From: an uncultured Ruminococcus sp.
Lineage (GTDB): Bacteria; Bacillota; Clostridia; Oscillospirales; Ruminococcaceae
Direction of reading: 5' to 3'
Assembly (NCBI GenBank): GCA_947176565.1
Contig: CAMWRC010000020.1
Coordinates: 1-10,832, forward strand
Length of the DNA: 10,832 bases
Position 1 is the first letter of the stretch; the number at the start of each line of letters is the position of its first letter. Below the pieces are notes generated by a model. That model was not told where the DNA came from. It ran no database searches and saw nothing but the letters and a program-made list of their open reading frames with translations. A program made the translations under genes and the position numbers. Of this stretch, positions 1 to 7,146 are shown piece after piece.

Positions 1-470
1 GCCTTATCGAATGCTTTCACAACCATGTCAACCATTTCCTGAACGGAAGCAGGTGCAAATACAAGAAGATGAAAATCGCCGTGTCCGAGAGCTTTTGTAG
101 CCTGCCAGTAATCAGCCTGAGACGGCTGGATTCCGCCAAGTCCCGGACCTCCGCGCTGTACGTTGATGATAACAGCAGGGACATCAGAACCGGCTATGTA
201 TGAGATTCCTTCACTTTTCAGGGAAAGTCCCGGAGAAGATGATGATGTCATTGCGCGTACACCAGTAGATGCAGCACCGAGAACCATATTTATTGCGGCG
301 ATTTCGGATTCAGCCTGAAGAAATACGCCTCCTGCCTTGTGCATACGCTTTGCCATATATGCGGCAAGCTCTGTCTGTGGAGTGATAGGGTATCCGAAGA
401 AGCATTTGCAGCCGGCACGGATAGCGGCTTCGGCAATAGCTTCATTGCCTTTCATAAGATTTCTTTCCAA
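1..470 (-). CDS. vorB: 2-oxoacid:ferredoxin oxidoreductase alpha subunit, VorB type (partial)
   Basis: The N-terminal 156 residues are visible and the gene runs off the left edge. This family oxidises branched 2-oxoacids such as 3-methyl-2-oxobutanoate to acyl-CoA plus CO2, passing electrons to ferredoxin, and can also run in the reductive carboxylation direction. Visible family signatures are [15 protein letters not shown] near residues 6-20, GYPITPQTE (26-34), [10 protein letters not shown] (75-84) and [13 protein letters not shown] (106-118), typical of the pyrimidine-domain alpha subunit. The start is taken as TTG at 470, because AAAGGAG (481-487) lies 10 bases upstream and the resulting [11 protein letters not shown] resembles family N-termini. 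ATG at 455 is the alternative, with only a weak GGAAAG before it. It follows the ferredoxin gene by 30 bases, as expected for a vor/kor operon. A 2-oxoglutarate-type (KorA) assignment cannot be excluded without the missing part and the beta and gamma subunits. Confidence 0.88.
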   Translation of the reverse strand, partial: MERNLMKGNEAIAEAAIRAGCKCFFGYPITPQTELAAYMAKRMHKAGGVFLQAESEIAAINMVLGAASTGVRAMTSSSSPGLSLKSEGISYIAGSDVPAVIINVQRGGPGLGGIQPSQADYWQATKALGHGDFHLLVFAPASVQEMVDMVVKAFDK

Positions 471-480
471 AGCTTTACAG

Positions 481-487
481 CTCCTTT
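481..487 (-). promoter_or_regulatory. Ribosome binding site deciding the vorB TTG start
   Basis: The minus strand reads AAAGGAG here, 10 bases before TTG at 470 and 25 bases before ATG at 455. The spacing favours the TTG start, which adds five residues (MERNL). Confidence 0.65.
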
Positions 488-500
488 CGATATTTTTGAA

Positions 501-698
501 TTATTTTTCAATTATAATAGCGCAGTCGGGACACATAGTGGCGCACATTGCGCAGCTTATGCATGATTCCTGACTTGTACAAACAGCATAGAAATATCCT
601 TTTTTGTTACGCTTTTCTTTCTGGAGAGCGACAATTTTCTTAGGACAGGCATCGGCACAGAGTCCACAGCCCTTACATCTTTCAGTAATAACAGTCAT
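501..698 (-). CDS. 2[4Fe-4S] ferredoxin subunit of 2-oxoacid oxidoreductase (delta/KorD-VorD type)
   Basis: A 65-residue protein with two classic CxxCxxCxxxC(P) motifs: CKGCGLCADACP (Cys8, 11, 14, 18) and CISCAMCATMCP (Cys46, 49, 52, 56). Together they would bind two [4Fe-4S] clusters. This is the small electron-transfer subunit that accepts electrons from the thiamine-diphosphate subunits of a 2-oxoacid oxidoreductase and hands them to soluble ferredoxin. It sits 15 bases or more after the ATPase and 30 bases before vorB, so the three are probably co-transcribed. The start is uncertain. ATG at 698 is the only ATG, but GTG at 719 or 716 and TTG at 713 or 707 are in frame, and a weak AGAAAG (721-726) or GGTG (714-717) would suit the TTG codons. 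TTG at 707 would give an N-terminus of MSKMTV. The choice does not affect the cluster motifs. Confidence 0.9.
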   Translation of the reverse strand: MTVITERCKGCGLCADACPKKIVALQKEKRNKKGYFYAVCTSQESCISCAMCATMCPDCAIIIEK

Positions 699-734
699 TT
701 TAGACAAATTCAACACCACACTTTCTAAGTTAAA

Positions 735-1397
735 TTATAATTCCCATAAAGGTTTTACATAAACCTTAACGGGGAAAACATCTGGAATATCAAGAAGTTC
801 GCAAAGTTCCTCCCGGCAGGTTGTACAGGCAACCGGCAGACCTGTCTTATCTGAGACTTCTTTTGCAAAACCGACTGACTGCATAATAATATCAGCCGTT
901 GTCTCACAGCCAAGATTAGTATTGTTCACAATTGCTGTATGCTTCATACGTGACGCTGTTTCAATCTCATACATAAGAGCTGCGGCATCACCGGAATTTT
1001 CCGTGAGATTACGCCGCTGATTTATGATATACAGCATATCGAGTTCAGTTCCATAGCTGTTGAGGACATCTGAGAACCGTCCGAGAGCAAACGCTCCGGC
1101 ATCATCACCGCCCACATCAATTATAAGCTTCCTGTCCTGACCGGCAAGGTATCCGAGGTCGAACTGTACAGAAGGCACATCAAGATTACTGTTTGCAAAA
1201 TCAGGAGCAACAAGTTCAATCGAATTTTCGGCAAACAGTTCCCTGAAATCAGCTGTACGGAAATACGGATTCACGAGGTCGAGGTCAACAACAGTGATTT
1301 TTTCGCCGTTCCGGGCAGCATTCAGTGCAAGATTCACTGAAAAATTAGTTTTTCCGGTACCGTAATGACCGGTAATGACAGTAATTTTTTTAATCAT
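735..1397 (-). CDS. P-loop ATPase of the MinD/ParA/CobQ-like class, linked to Vor
   Basis: A 220-residue soluble nucleotide-binding protein. It has a Walker A loop GHYGTGKTN (residues 10-18), a switch-like VVDLDLVNPYFR (36-47), a Walker B-like LIIDVGGDDAGA (91-102) and an IVNNTNLG segment (156-163) resembling a base-recognition loop. The Walker A loop lacks the KGG start typical of ParA/MinD. Near the C-terminus is a cysteine cluster, ACTTCREELC (Cys191, 194, 199). I know of no experimentally assigned function for this family. Its place as first gene before the ferredoxin and vorB genes suggests a role in assembling or regulating the Vor enzyme. The start is ATG at 1397, because AGGAGG lies 9 bases upstream (1407-1412); the longer frame from 1424 would bury that site. 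It has its own promoter. Fold call is confident; function is not. Confidence 0.85.
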   Translation of the reverse strand: MIKKITVITGHYGTGKTNFSVNLALNAARNGEKITVVDLDLVNPYFRTADFRELFAENSIELVAPDFANSNLDVPSVQFDLGYLAGQDRKLIIDVGGDDAGAFALGRFSDVLNSYGTELDMLYIINQRRNLTENSGDAAALMYEIETASRMKHTAIVNNTNLGCETTADIIMQSVGFAKEVSDKTGLPVACTTCREELCELLDIPDVFPVKVYVKPLWEL

Positions 1398-1433
1398 GAA
1401 CGCAATCCTCCTGAAATACAGCACTACAGATTT

Positions 1434-1462
1434 ATTATATCACAAAACGACGGAAATTGCAA
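1434..1462 (-). promoter_or_regulatory. Sigma-A-type promoter for the ATPase-ferredoxin-vorB unit
   Basis: On the minus strand TTGCAA (1457-1462) is followed after exactly 17 bases by a perfect TATAAT (1434-1439). The predicted start near 1427 would leave a leader of about 30 bases containing the AGGAGG site. It lies between the fab terminator and the ATPase gene, which fits an independent transcription unit. Confidence 0.8.
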
Positions 1463-1489
1463 GGACACATAATTAGTCGTCACTAACAA

Positions 1490-1539
1490 AATAAAACAAT
1501 AAAAAGCCCGTACCTACGGAATATCCGCAGATACAGGCT
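1490..1539 (-). terminator. Intrinsic terminator of the fab/acc operon
   Basis: Read on the minus strand, 1539-1525 pairs with 1519-1505 to form a 15-base-pair stem (two or three G-U pairs) around a 5-base ATATT loop. It is followed directly by TTTTTATTG and more T-rich sequence to about 1490. It starts 31 bases after the acpP stop codon, so it should end the ten-gene operon. Confidence 0.92.
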
Positions 1540-1569
1540 GAGAGCCGGATAAAATTCAGGAACTCATGA

Positions 1570-1806
1570 TTATTCAGCGTCTGTGTTTTTCTCGATATAT
1601 GAAACGATATCGCCTACAGCCTTGATTTCCTCAACAGCTTCGTCCGGAATAGTAATATCATACTCGTCCTCGATTGTCTGAATAAGGTCAACAATGTCAA
1701 GTGAATCTGCGCCGAGGTCATCCTGAATATTAGCCTCTGGTGTAACAGTGTCTTCCTCAACATCGAGCTGTTCCATAATAATTTCTTTAACCTTGTCAAA
1801 TACCAT
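1570..1806 (-). CDS. acpP: Acyl carrier protein
   Basis: A 78-residue, strongly acidic protein of usual ACP length. The DSL motif (Asp34-Ser35-Leu36) carries the serine that receives 4'-phosphopantetheine from holo-ACP synthase, and the surrounding [12 protein letters not shown] is canonical. ACP carries the growing acyl chain between FabD, FabH, FabF, FabG, FabZ and FabK in the cytoplasm. The start is ATG at 1806, with GGAGG 8 bases upstream (1815-1819). It is the last gene before the terminator and is separated from accA by 51 bases, the largest gap inside the block. I could not support a separate promoter in that gap, although ACP is normally needed in excess. In many Clostridia acpP lies near fabK/fabD or fabF instead of at the operon end. 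Confidence 0.97.
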   Translation of the reverse strand: MVFDKVKEIIMEQLDVEEDTVTPEANIQDDLGADSLDIVDLIQTIEDEYDITIPDEAVEEIKAVGDIVSYIEKNTDAE

Positions 1807-1857
1807 AATTTTTTCCTCCGATTTAATTTATTATTTAAGATATTTGCACAGATTGGC

Positions 1858-2664
1858 TTACTCCATGAACTCGCCAATCTTTCTAAACTTAGTATACCGT
1901 TCTTTCAGCAATTCGTCAATACCTTTTTGGCATTTTTCTCTGATTTTGAGTGACAAATATTCCTTTATATTTTCCGAAATTTTGTATAAATCGTTATGTG
2001 CGCCTCCGAGTGGTTCTTCAATCACAGCTTCTGCAACGCCCAGACGAACCATATCATCTGCCGTAACCTGCATGATATTACAGGCTTCTTCCTCACGGGA
2101 AGCGTCTTTCCAGAGAATACTTGCGAATCCACGTGGCGATACAACAGAATACTGAGCATTTTCAAGCATTGCAAGTTCATCACATACACCGAGCGCAAGC
2201 GCGCCGCCGCTTCCGCCCTCACCGAGAACCACGGATATTATAGGCGTGCGGAGCGTCATAAATTCTGCGATATTACGGGCAATAGCTTCTCCCTGACCGC
2301 GTTCTTCCGCTGACATTCCGGCATTTGCTCCGGGAGTATCAATAAAGCATATAACAGGACGATGAAATTTTTCTGCCTGTTTTGCAAGTCTGAGAGCTTT
2401 TCTGTAGCCCTCCGGCAAAGGCATTGCGAAATTACAGTCCTTATTTTCGTTTATATTTCTTCCTTTGACCTGCGCGATAACAGTAACCGGTCTGCCGTCA
2501 AGACGTGCTATTCCTCCCATAACAGCATGGTCATCACCGAAATACCGGTCGCCGTGCAGTTCATAGAAATCCGTAAAAATAAGCGGTATATAATCACGTA
2601 TAGTCGGTCTGCCCTTTGTATGGACAAGCGAAAGACGTTCCCATGCAGTTTTATTATTTTCCAA
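1858..2664 (-). CDS. accA: Acetyl-CoA carboxylase carboxyltransferase, alpha subunit
   Basis: This 268-residue protein pairs with AccD to transfer carboxyl from biotin on AccB to acetyl-CoA, giving malonyl-CoA. Landmarks are FIDTPGA (107-113), ERGQGEAIARN (121-131), the glycine-rich GEGGSGGALAL (148-158, oxyanion region) and SPRGFASILWKD (176-187). It is shorter than the E. coli protein (319) because it begins close to the conserved ERLSLVHT.GRP segment, as in other short Gram-positive versions. The start is TTG at 2664: AAAGGAGG lies 8 bases upstream and no other codon fits. The site overlaps the accD 3' end, and the accD stop is only 3 bases before the start, so translational coupling is likely. 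One oddity is Arg178 where I expect Glu in the usual SPEG motif. Confidence 0.97.
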   Translation of the reverse strand: MENNKTAWERLSLVHTKGRPTIRDYIPLIFTDFYELHGDRYFGDDHAVMGGIARLDGRPVTVIAQVKGRNINENKDCNFAMPLPEGYRKALRLAKQAEKFHRPVICFIDTPGANAGMSAEERGQGEAIARNIAEFMTLRTPIISVVLGEGGSGGALALGVCDELAMLENAQYSVVSPRGFASILWKDASREEEACNIMQVTADDMVRLGVAEAVIEEPLGGAHNDLYKISENIKEYLSLKIREKCQKGIDELLKERYTKFRKIGEFME

Positions 2665-2667
2665 AGT

Positions 2668-3510
2668 TCAGACCTCCTTTTCCCCGAATCCGTGCAGTGA
2701 CAGGAGATGAGCAAGCGTACTTCTCATTCTCCGCCGTTCAACTATCATATCGATGAATCCCTTGTCCTGCATAAATTCCGCAAGCTGGAAATCCTCCGGA
2801 AGTCTCTGCCGCATGGTACTTTCGATAACGCGTCTGCCTGCAAATCCTATAAGAATTTTCGGCTCTGCTATGATAATATCGCCCAGAGATGCAAAACTTG
2901 CCGTAACTCCGCCGGTAGTAGGGTCGGTAAGAACTGTGATATACAATCCGCCGCTGTCGCTGTGACGTTTTACTGCGCCGGACGTTTTCGCCATCTGCAT
3001 AAGCGAAACAATACCTTCCTGCATACGTGCGCCGCCGGAAGCTGTAAACATAATCACCGGCAGTCCATTATCGGTTGCATATTCAAATGCACGTGTTATC
3101 TTTTCGCCGACTACACTGCCCATAGATGCCATCATGTAGCGCGAATCCATAACTCCTATGACTGTCTTTATTCCGCGTATTTCAGCCGTACCGGTAATCA
3201 CAGCGTCTTTCAGTCCGGTTGATTCGCGGAGTTCCTCCTGTTTTTCAGGATAATCCGGAAAGTCTATCGGGTCGCAGCTTATCATATCGGCATCAAATTC
3301 ACAGAAACTGTCCTTATCTGCGGTAATAGCTATTCTCTGAGGAGCTGAAAGTCTGCCATGATAATTGCAGTTCGGACAAACCCTGTGAAGCTCCTCATAG
3401 CGGTCAAGGGGTGAAGTTCCCTGACACCGCGGACACTTGAACATAGGAACACTGCTGTCCTCATTTCCGTTGAAACGGAGTTTCACAACGTTAAAAAAAT
3501 CTTCAAACAT
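2668..3510 (-). CDS. accD: Acetyl-CoA carboxylase carboxyltransferase, beta subunit
   Basis: The 280-residue zinc-finger subunit of the carboxyltransferase. An N-terminal four-cysteine zinc site is complete (CPRC at 26-29, CPNC at 45-48). The crotonase-like core follows, with MGSVVGEKI (130-138), SGGARMQEG (158-166), TTGGVTASFASLGD (198-211) and GFAGRRVIE (222-230). It forms a heterotetramer with AccA in the cytoplasm. The start is ATG at 3510, giving MFEDFF, because AAGGGG (3519-3524) is 8 bases upstream. An ATG at 3516 overlaps the accC stop codon by one base (TAATG), but that ribosome site would be only 2 bases away. Either way it is tightly coupled to accC on one side and accA on the other, which suits equal synthesis of the subunits. 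Confidence 0.97.
   Translation of the reverse strand: MFEDFFNVVKLRFNGNEDSSVPMFKCPRCQGTSPLDRYEELHRVCPNCNYHGRLSAPQRIAITADKDSFCEFDADMISCDPIDFPDYPEKQEELRESTGLKDAVITGTAEIRGIKTVIGVMDSRYMMASMGSVVGEKITRAFEYATDNGLPVIMFTASGGARMQEGIVSLMQMAKTSGAVKRHSDSGGLYITVLTDPTTGGVTASFASLGDIIIAEPKILIGFAGRRVIESTMRQRLPEDFQLAEFMQDKGFIDMIVERRRMRSTLAHLLSLHGFGEKEV
2673..2680 (-). promoter_or_regulatory. Ribosome binding site deciding the accA TTG start
   Basis: The minus strand reads AAAGGAGG, 8 bases before TTG at 2664 and inside the last codons of accD. It is strong enough to support a non-ATG start. Confidence 0.85.
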
Positions 3511-3515
3511 CGTCA

Positions 3516-4871
3516 TTACCCCTTATTTCTTTTTTCCATATAACGGTTCAGGAATCCGTTGTCATAGTTTCCGCTGATAAATTCCGGACGTTTTATTATT
3601 TCAAGCTGAAAGTCGATATTTGTATCAACTCCGTCAACGATAAATTCCGACAATGCCCAGCGCATTTTTCTGATAGCCTCATCGCGGTCAGAACCGTGTA
3701 CTATCAGCTTGCTTATCATGGAATCATAGTACGGCGTAATTGTATATCCCTGATATACCGCGCCGTCAATACGTATTCCCGGACCGCCCGGAACATACAG
3801 CGCATTTATAGTACCGGGGGACGGACGGAAATTCAAATCCGGATTTTCCGCATTTATACGGCATTCTATCGCATGACCGGTAAGTTTTACATCGTCCTGA
3901 GTCATATTCAGCGGCATACCTGCTGCGACTTCTATCTGCGCCTTTACAAGGTCGAAACCTGTAACTTCTTCCGTTATGGGGTGTTCAACCTGTATTCTGG
4001 TATTCATTTCCATGAAGTAGAAATCGCGGTTTTCGTCCACAAGAAACTCAATAGTTCCGGCATTATAATATCCGCATTCCTTTGCTGCCGCAACAGCAGC
4101 CTTTCCCATTTTTTCGCGGAGTTCCGGAGAAACAACAGGACTCGGACATTCCTCAAGAACTTTCTGATTCCGTCTCTGCATAGAGCAGTCACGTTCGCCG
4201 AGATATATGCAGTTTCCGGATTTATCCGCCATTATCTGTATCTCAACGTGATGCGGATTAACGAGGAATTTCTCGATATATACCGTATCATCGCCGAAAA
4301 AGTTCTTTGCTTCCTGCTGTGCCGCGATAATCTGGGATTCGAGTTCTTCCTGAGAATCCACGCGCCGGATTCCTCGTCCGCCGCCGCCGGCAGACGCTTT
4401 AACCAGTACAGGATAACCGCATTTTTCAGCAACTTCGCGTGCTTCTTCAATACTTCTGACAGCTCCCTTTGAACCGGGTATAACTGGAACTCCGGCAGCT
4501 GCCATAGATTCTTTAGCCGCCGCCTTGTTTCCGAGCATCTCGATAGATTCATATGACGGACCAATGAAAACTATTCCATTTTTTTCGCAGAGCCGCGCAA
4601 ATTCTGCATTTTCAGACAGAAATCCGAATCCGGGGTGTATGGCTTCCGCACCGACATTGTGAGCCGCCTGTATTACTGCATTCATATTGAGATAGCTGTC
4701 TTTGGTTGCCGGAGGACCTATACAGACTGCTTCATCGGCAATCTGTGCATGAAGCGAAGTTCTGTCCGCAGTTGAATATACAGCGGCGCAGTGCACTCCG
4801 AGTTCACGGCAGGCGCGTATAATACGCACAGCTATTTCGCCGCGGTTGGCAATGAGTATTTTACTGAACAT
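3516..4871 (-). CDS. accC: Biotin carboxylase subunit of acetyl-CoA carboxylase
   Basis: A 451-residue ATP-grasp enzyme that carboxylates the biotin on AccB with bicarbonate and ATP. The N-terminal biotin carboxylase domain begins FSKILIANRGEIAVRI. ATP-binding lysines appear at Lys116 (GNKAAAK) and Lys158 (VLVKASAGGGGRG). His208 lies in NPHHVE and Lys237 in NQKVLE. The metal-binding glutamates are Glu275 and Glu288, followed by catalytic Arg292 in EMNTRIQVEHP. All the active-site residues I looked for are present and length is normal. The start is ATG at 4871, 8 bases after AAAGGAG (4880-4886); the adjacent in-frame TTG at 4874 is a poorer fit. It lies 13 bases after fabZ. Confidence 0.98.
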   Translation of the reverse strand: MFSKILIANRGEIAVRIIRACRELGVHCAAVYSTADRTSLHAQIADEAVCIGPPATKDSYLNMNAVIQAAHNVGAEAIHPGFGFLSENAEFARLCEKNGIVFIGPSYESIEMLGNKAAAKESMAAAGVPVIPGSKGAVRSIEEAREVAEKCGYPVLVKASAGGGGRGIRRVDSQEELESQIIAAQQEAKNFFGDDTVYIEKFLVNPHHVEIQIMADKSGNCIYLGERDCSMQRRNQKVLEECPSPVVSPELREKMGKAAVAAAKECGYYNAGTIEFLVDENRDFYFMEMNTRIQVEHPITEEVTGFDLVKAQIEVAAGMPLNMTQDDVKLTGHAIECRINAENPDLNFRPSPGTINALYVPGGPGIRIDGAVYQGYTITPYYDSMISKLIVHGSDRDEAIRKMRWALSEFIVDGVDTNIDFQLEIIKRPEFISGNYDNGFLNRYMEKRNKG

Positions 4872-4884
4872 CAATACTGCTCCT

Positions 4885-5325
4885 TTACTTGTCAGTGATA
4901 ATGCAGGTTATCTCGCACGAAACAGCTTTTTCTCCGTCAACAGATGCCAGTGCCTTGCACGTGGAAACAGGACCTCTCTGCTTTATAATCTCGACATCAA
5001 GGTCAAGGACATCTCCCGGAACTACCTGTCTGCGGAACTTTGCTTTGTCTATTCCTCCGAAAAGTCCGATTTTTCCATTATATTCCGGTTTTGAAAGCAT
5101 ACATACAGCACCTGCCTGAGCAAGCATTTCAACCATAAGCACGCCGGGTGTTACGGGATAATCCGGAAAATGTCCCCTGAACCAGAATTCGTCCTCTTTG
5201 ATATATTTTCTTGCTTTTATTCTCACGCCGACTTCCATTTCAAGAACCTCGTCAATGAGGAGAAACGGGTCGCGGTGCGGAATAATTTCCATAATCTGCT
5301 CTTTATTCATTAATACTTCTGCCAT
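4885..5325 (-). CDS. fabZ: 3-hydroxyacyl-ACP dehydratase FabZ
   Basis: A 146-residue hotdog-fold dehydratase that removes water from 3-hydroxyacyl-ACP to give trans-2-enoyl-ACP. The hallmark EIIPHRDPFLLID segment (13-25) precedes the catalytic region HFPDYPVTPG (52-61), with His52 and Glu66 as the expected catalytic pair. FabZ is normally a soluble hexamer. The start is ATG at 5325, with AAAGGGG 6 bases upstream (5332-5338); a later ATG at 5310 has no comparable site. It lies between accB and accC, an order common in Firmicutes. No FabA, FabM or FabN is visible, so nothing here shows how unsaturated chains would be made. A FabZ homologue with isomerase activity cannot be told from sequence motifs alone. 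Confidence 0.96.
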   Translation of the reverse strand: MAEVLMNKEQIMEIIPHRDPFLLIDEVLEMEVGVRIKARKYIKEDEFWFRGHFPDYPVTPGVLMVEMLAQAGAVCMLSKPEYNGKIGLFGGIDKAKFRRQVVPGDVLDLDVEIIKQRGPVSTCKALASVDGEKAVSCEITCIITDK

Positions 5326-5364
5326 TTTATTCCCCTTTCTTCAATGTCTCAAATGCCTTAAAAT

Positions 5365-5838
5365 TCAGCTGATAATCATAATCGGCTGGTCAAATTCAAC
5401 CGGCTGACCGTCTGTTACCAGTATTTTCTCAACCGTGCCGTCAAATTCCGACTGCACTTCATTCATAAGCTTCATTGATTCGATAATCATGATGACATCG
5501 CCTTTTTTCACGGTATCGCCGACTTTCACGAACGGCGGCTTGTCCGGTGAAGGTGCCTGATAGAATGTTCCGACAATAGGAGATTTCACAACATTGCCCT
5601 TTATTTCCTGCTGAACCGGCGCAGCCGCATCTGTCTGAACCGGAGCTGAAACCGCCTGTGCAGGGATTCCCATAGGTACAGGCATAACTGGCGGTACAGG
5701 CTGTGGCTTCTTGCCCTTGACTGTAACAACGCAATCACTTATTTTCACAGTTATTTCTGAAAGTTCGTTCTTTGAAACGATTTCAGCAATTTTTTCAATT
5801 GTCTCTGTTTCAACAATATCGAAAATTTTCTTATTCAT
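5365..5838 (-). CDS. accB: Biotin carboxyl carrier protein of acetyl-CoA carboxylase
   Basis: A 157-residue protein in three parts. The short N-terminal helical segment (1-43) is followed by a flexible linker rich in Pro, Ala and Val (about 45-79), then a C-terminal biotinyl domain (about 82-157). ESMKLMNE (120-127) places the biotin on Lys123. The TFYQAPSPDKPPFVKVGD stretch (91-108) is the 'thumb' typical of true AccB as opposed to other biotinyl domains. It shuttles carboxybiotin between AccC and AccA/AccD. The start is ATG at 5838, because AGGAGG (5845-5850) lies 6 bases before it. That ribosome site overlaps the fabF stop codon, suggesting coupling; the longer frame from 5853 would contain it. 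No biotin ligase gene is present in the window. Confidence 0.97.
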   Translation of the reverse strand: MNKKIFDIVETETIEKIAEIVSKNELSEITVKISDCVVTVKGKKPQPVPPVMPVPMGIPAQAVSAPVQTDAAAPVQQEIKGNVVKSPIVGTFYQAPSPDKPPFVKVGDTVKKGDVIMIIESMKLMNEVQSEFDGTVEKILVTDGQPVEFDQPIMIIS

Positions 5839-5849
5839 TATAGACCTCC

Positions 5850-7106
5850 TCAATATGCAATCTTCTTAAAGCAGATAGTACCGTTATGACCGCCGAATCC
5901 GAGAGAATTTGACAGTACCGCATTTACTTCCTGCTTGATATTTCCGTTCACACAGTAATCAAGGTCGCACAGTTCGTCCGGAACTTTATATCCCACAGTG
6001 GCATGAATAAGTCCTTCCTGAATTGTCTTTGCACACACAACGGCTTCGACAGCTCCTGCCGCGCCGAGAAGATGACCTATCATAGACTTTGTGGAACTGA
6101 TTTTCACATTCTTTGCATCATCACCGAATGCAAGCTTTATCGCAGCCGTTTCGTACTTATCATTGAGACCTGTAGACGTTCCGTGAGCGTTTATATAATC
6201 GACTTCCGAGGGCTTTACTCCAGCTTCCTGCATGGCAAGAGTCATTCCCATTGCAGCGGCTTCACCTGTCGGCATCGGTGATGTCATGTGATAACCGTCA
6301 TCTGTTGCGCCGTATCCGGCAACTTCCGCGTATATAGCCGCACCTCTTGCTTTGGCGTGTTCGTATTCCTCAAGAACCAGAACGCCGCTTCCCTCACCGA
6401 GTACAAATCCGCTTCGTTCAGCATCAAACGGTACAGATGCTCTTTCAAGGTCTCCGGATTTTGTAAGAGCTTTCATATTGGCAAATCCTGCAAATGTAAA
6501 TTCCTGAGATGTACATTCCGTACCTCCGGCAAGACATACATCAAGATAGCCGTCCTTGATTTTCCGGAACGCCTCGCCGATTGCGTGAGTACCCGTTGCA
6601 CAGGCTGAGGAAATATCAAAATTTGCTCCTCTGAATCCTGTTTTCATTGCGATAGTACCTGATGCCATATTACTTATCATCATCGGAACATAAAACGGCG
6701 ATACACGTCCCGGTCCTTTTTCGAGATATTTTGAATACTCAGAAATTGTAAGGTCAATTCCGCCTATTCCTGAACCAACAATAATTCCTGCACGGTAAGG
6801 GTCAATATCAGCAAAGTCAGTTCCGGCATCTTCCATAGCTTCATGAGCGGCGACTACCGCATATTTTGTGAATCTGTCCATACGCTTTGCTTCTTTTTTA
6901 TCGAAACAGCCCTTGATGTCATAGTAGGCTGTCTCGTCAAAATCCCTTACAATGCCTGCGATTTTTATTCCTGTACGTTCAGAATCGAAAGCATCTATAT
7001 AGGAAAATCCTATTTTATTCGCTTTTATTCCGTCCCAGAACTTATTTACGCCTGTTCCGAGCGGAGTAACAGCTCCCATGCCTGTAATAACAACTCGTCT
7101 GCTCAT
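5850..7106 (-). CDS. fabF: 3-oxoacyl-ACP synthase II (FabF)
   Basis: A 418-residue condensing enzyme that elongates acyl-ACP with malonyl-ACP. The thiolase-fold catalytic triad is intact: Cys169 in SSACATG, His308 in NAHGTST and His345 in GHLLGAAG, with Lys340 just before. Other family marks are FDAERSGFVLGEG (227-239) and the C-terminal NSLGFGGHN (400-408). Length is close to that of E. coli FabF (about 412). The start at ATG 7106 gives MSRRVVITGMG, which matches the family. Its ribosome site is unusually placed: GGAAAG (7119-7124) is 12 bases upstream, whereas neighbours have 6-10. It is the only elongating synthase in the window, so it probably serves all chain lengths unless a FabB-like enzyme exists elsewhere. 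Confidence 0.98.
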   Translation of the reverse strand: MSRRVVITGMGAVTPLGTGVNKFWDGIKANKIGFSYIDAFDSERTGIKIAGIVRDFDETAYYDIKGCFDKKEAKRMDRFTKYAVVAAHEAMEDAGTDFADIDPYRAGIIVGSGIGGIDLTISEYSKYLEKGPGRVSPFYVPMMISNMASGTIAMKTGFRGANFDISSACATGTHAIGEAFRKIKDGYLDVCLAGGTECTSQEFTFAGFANMKALTKSGDLERASVPFDAERSGFVLGEGSGVLVLEEYEHAKARGAAIYAEVAGYGATDDGYHMTSPMPTGEAAAMGMTLAMQEAGVKPSEVDYINAHGTSTGLNDKYETAAIKLAFGDDAKNVKISSTKSMIGHLLGAAGAVEAVVCAKTIQEGLIHATVGYKVPDELCDLDYCVNGNIKQEVNAVLSNSLGFGGHNGTICFKKIAY

Positions 7107-7118
7107 ATATTAATTTAT

Positions 7119-7127
7119 CTTTCCTTT
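7119..7127 (-). promoter_or_regulatory. Distant ribosome binding site of fabF
   Basis: The minus strand reads AAAGGAAAG, with 12-15 bases of AT-rich sequence before the fabF ATG. It is weaker and further away than the sites of the other genes in this operon. Confidence 0.5.
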
Positions 7128-7146
7128 CAAATTTATCTGATCCAGG

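Noticed and set aside
337..573. Two overlapping short plus-strand frames near the left end
   Set aside because: They are antisense to the start of vorB and the end of the ferredoxin gene, both of which have clear motifs.
1748..3222. Several plus-strand open frames over acpP, accA and accD
   Set aside because: All are antisense to well-recognised genes, mutually overlapping, and rich in Cys, Ser and Tyr runs typical of shadow frames.
3696..4472. A 258-codon open frame on the plus strand
   Set aside because: It lies fully antisense to accC, whose active-site residues are intact. The translation has no family resemblance, and the frame is open because of accC codon bias.
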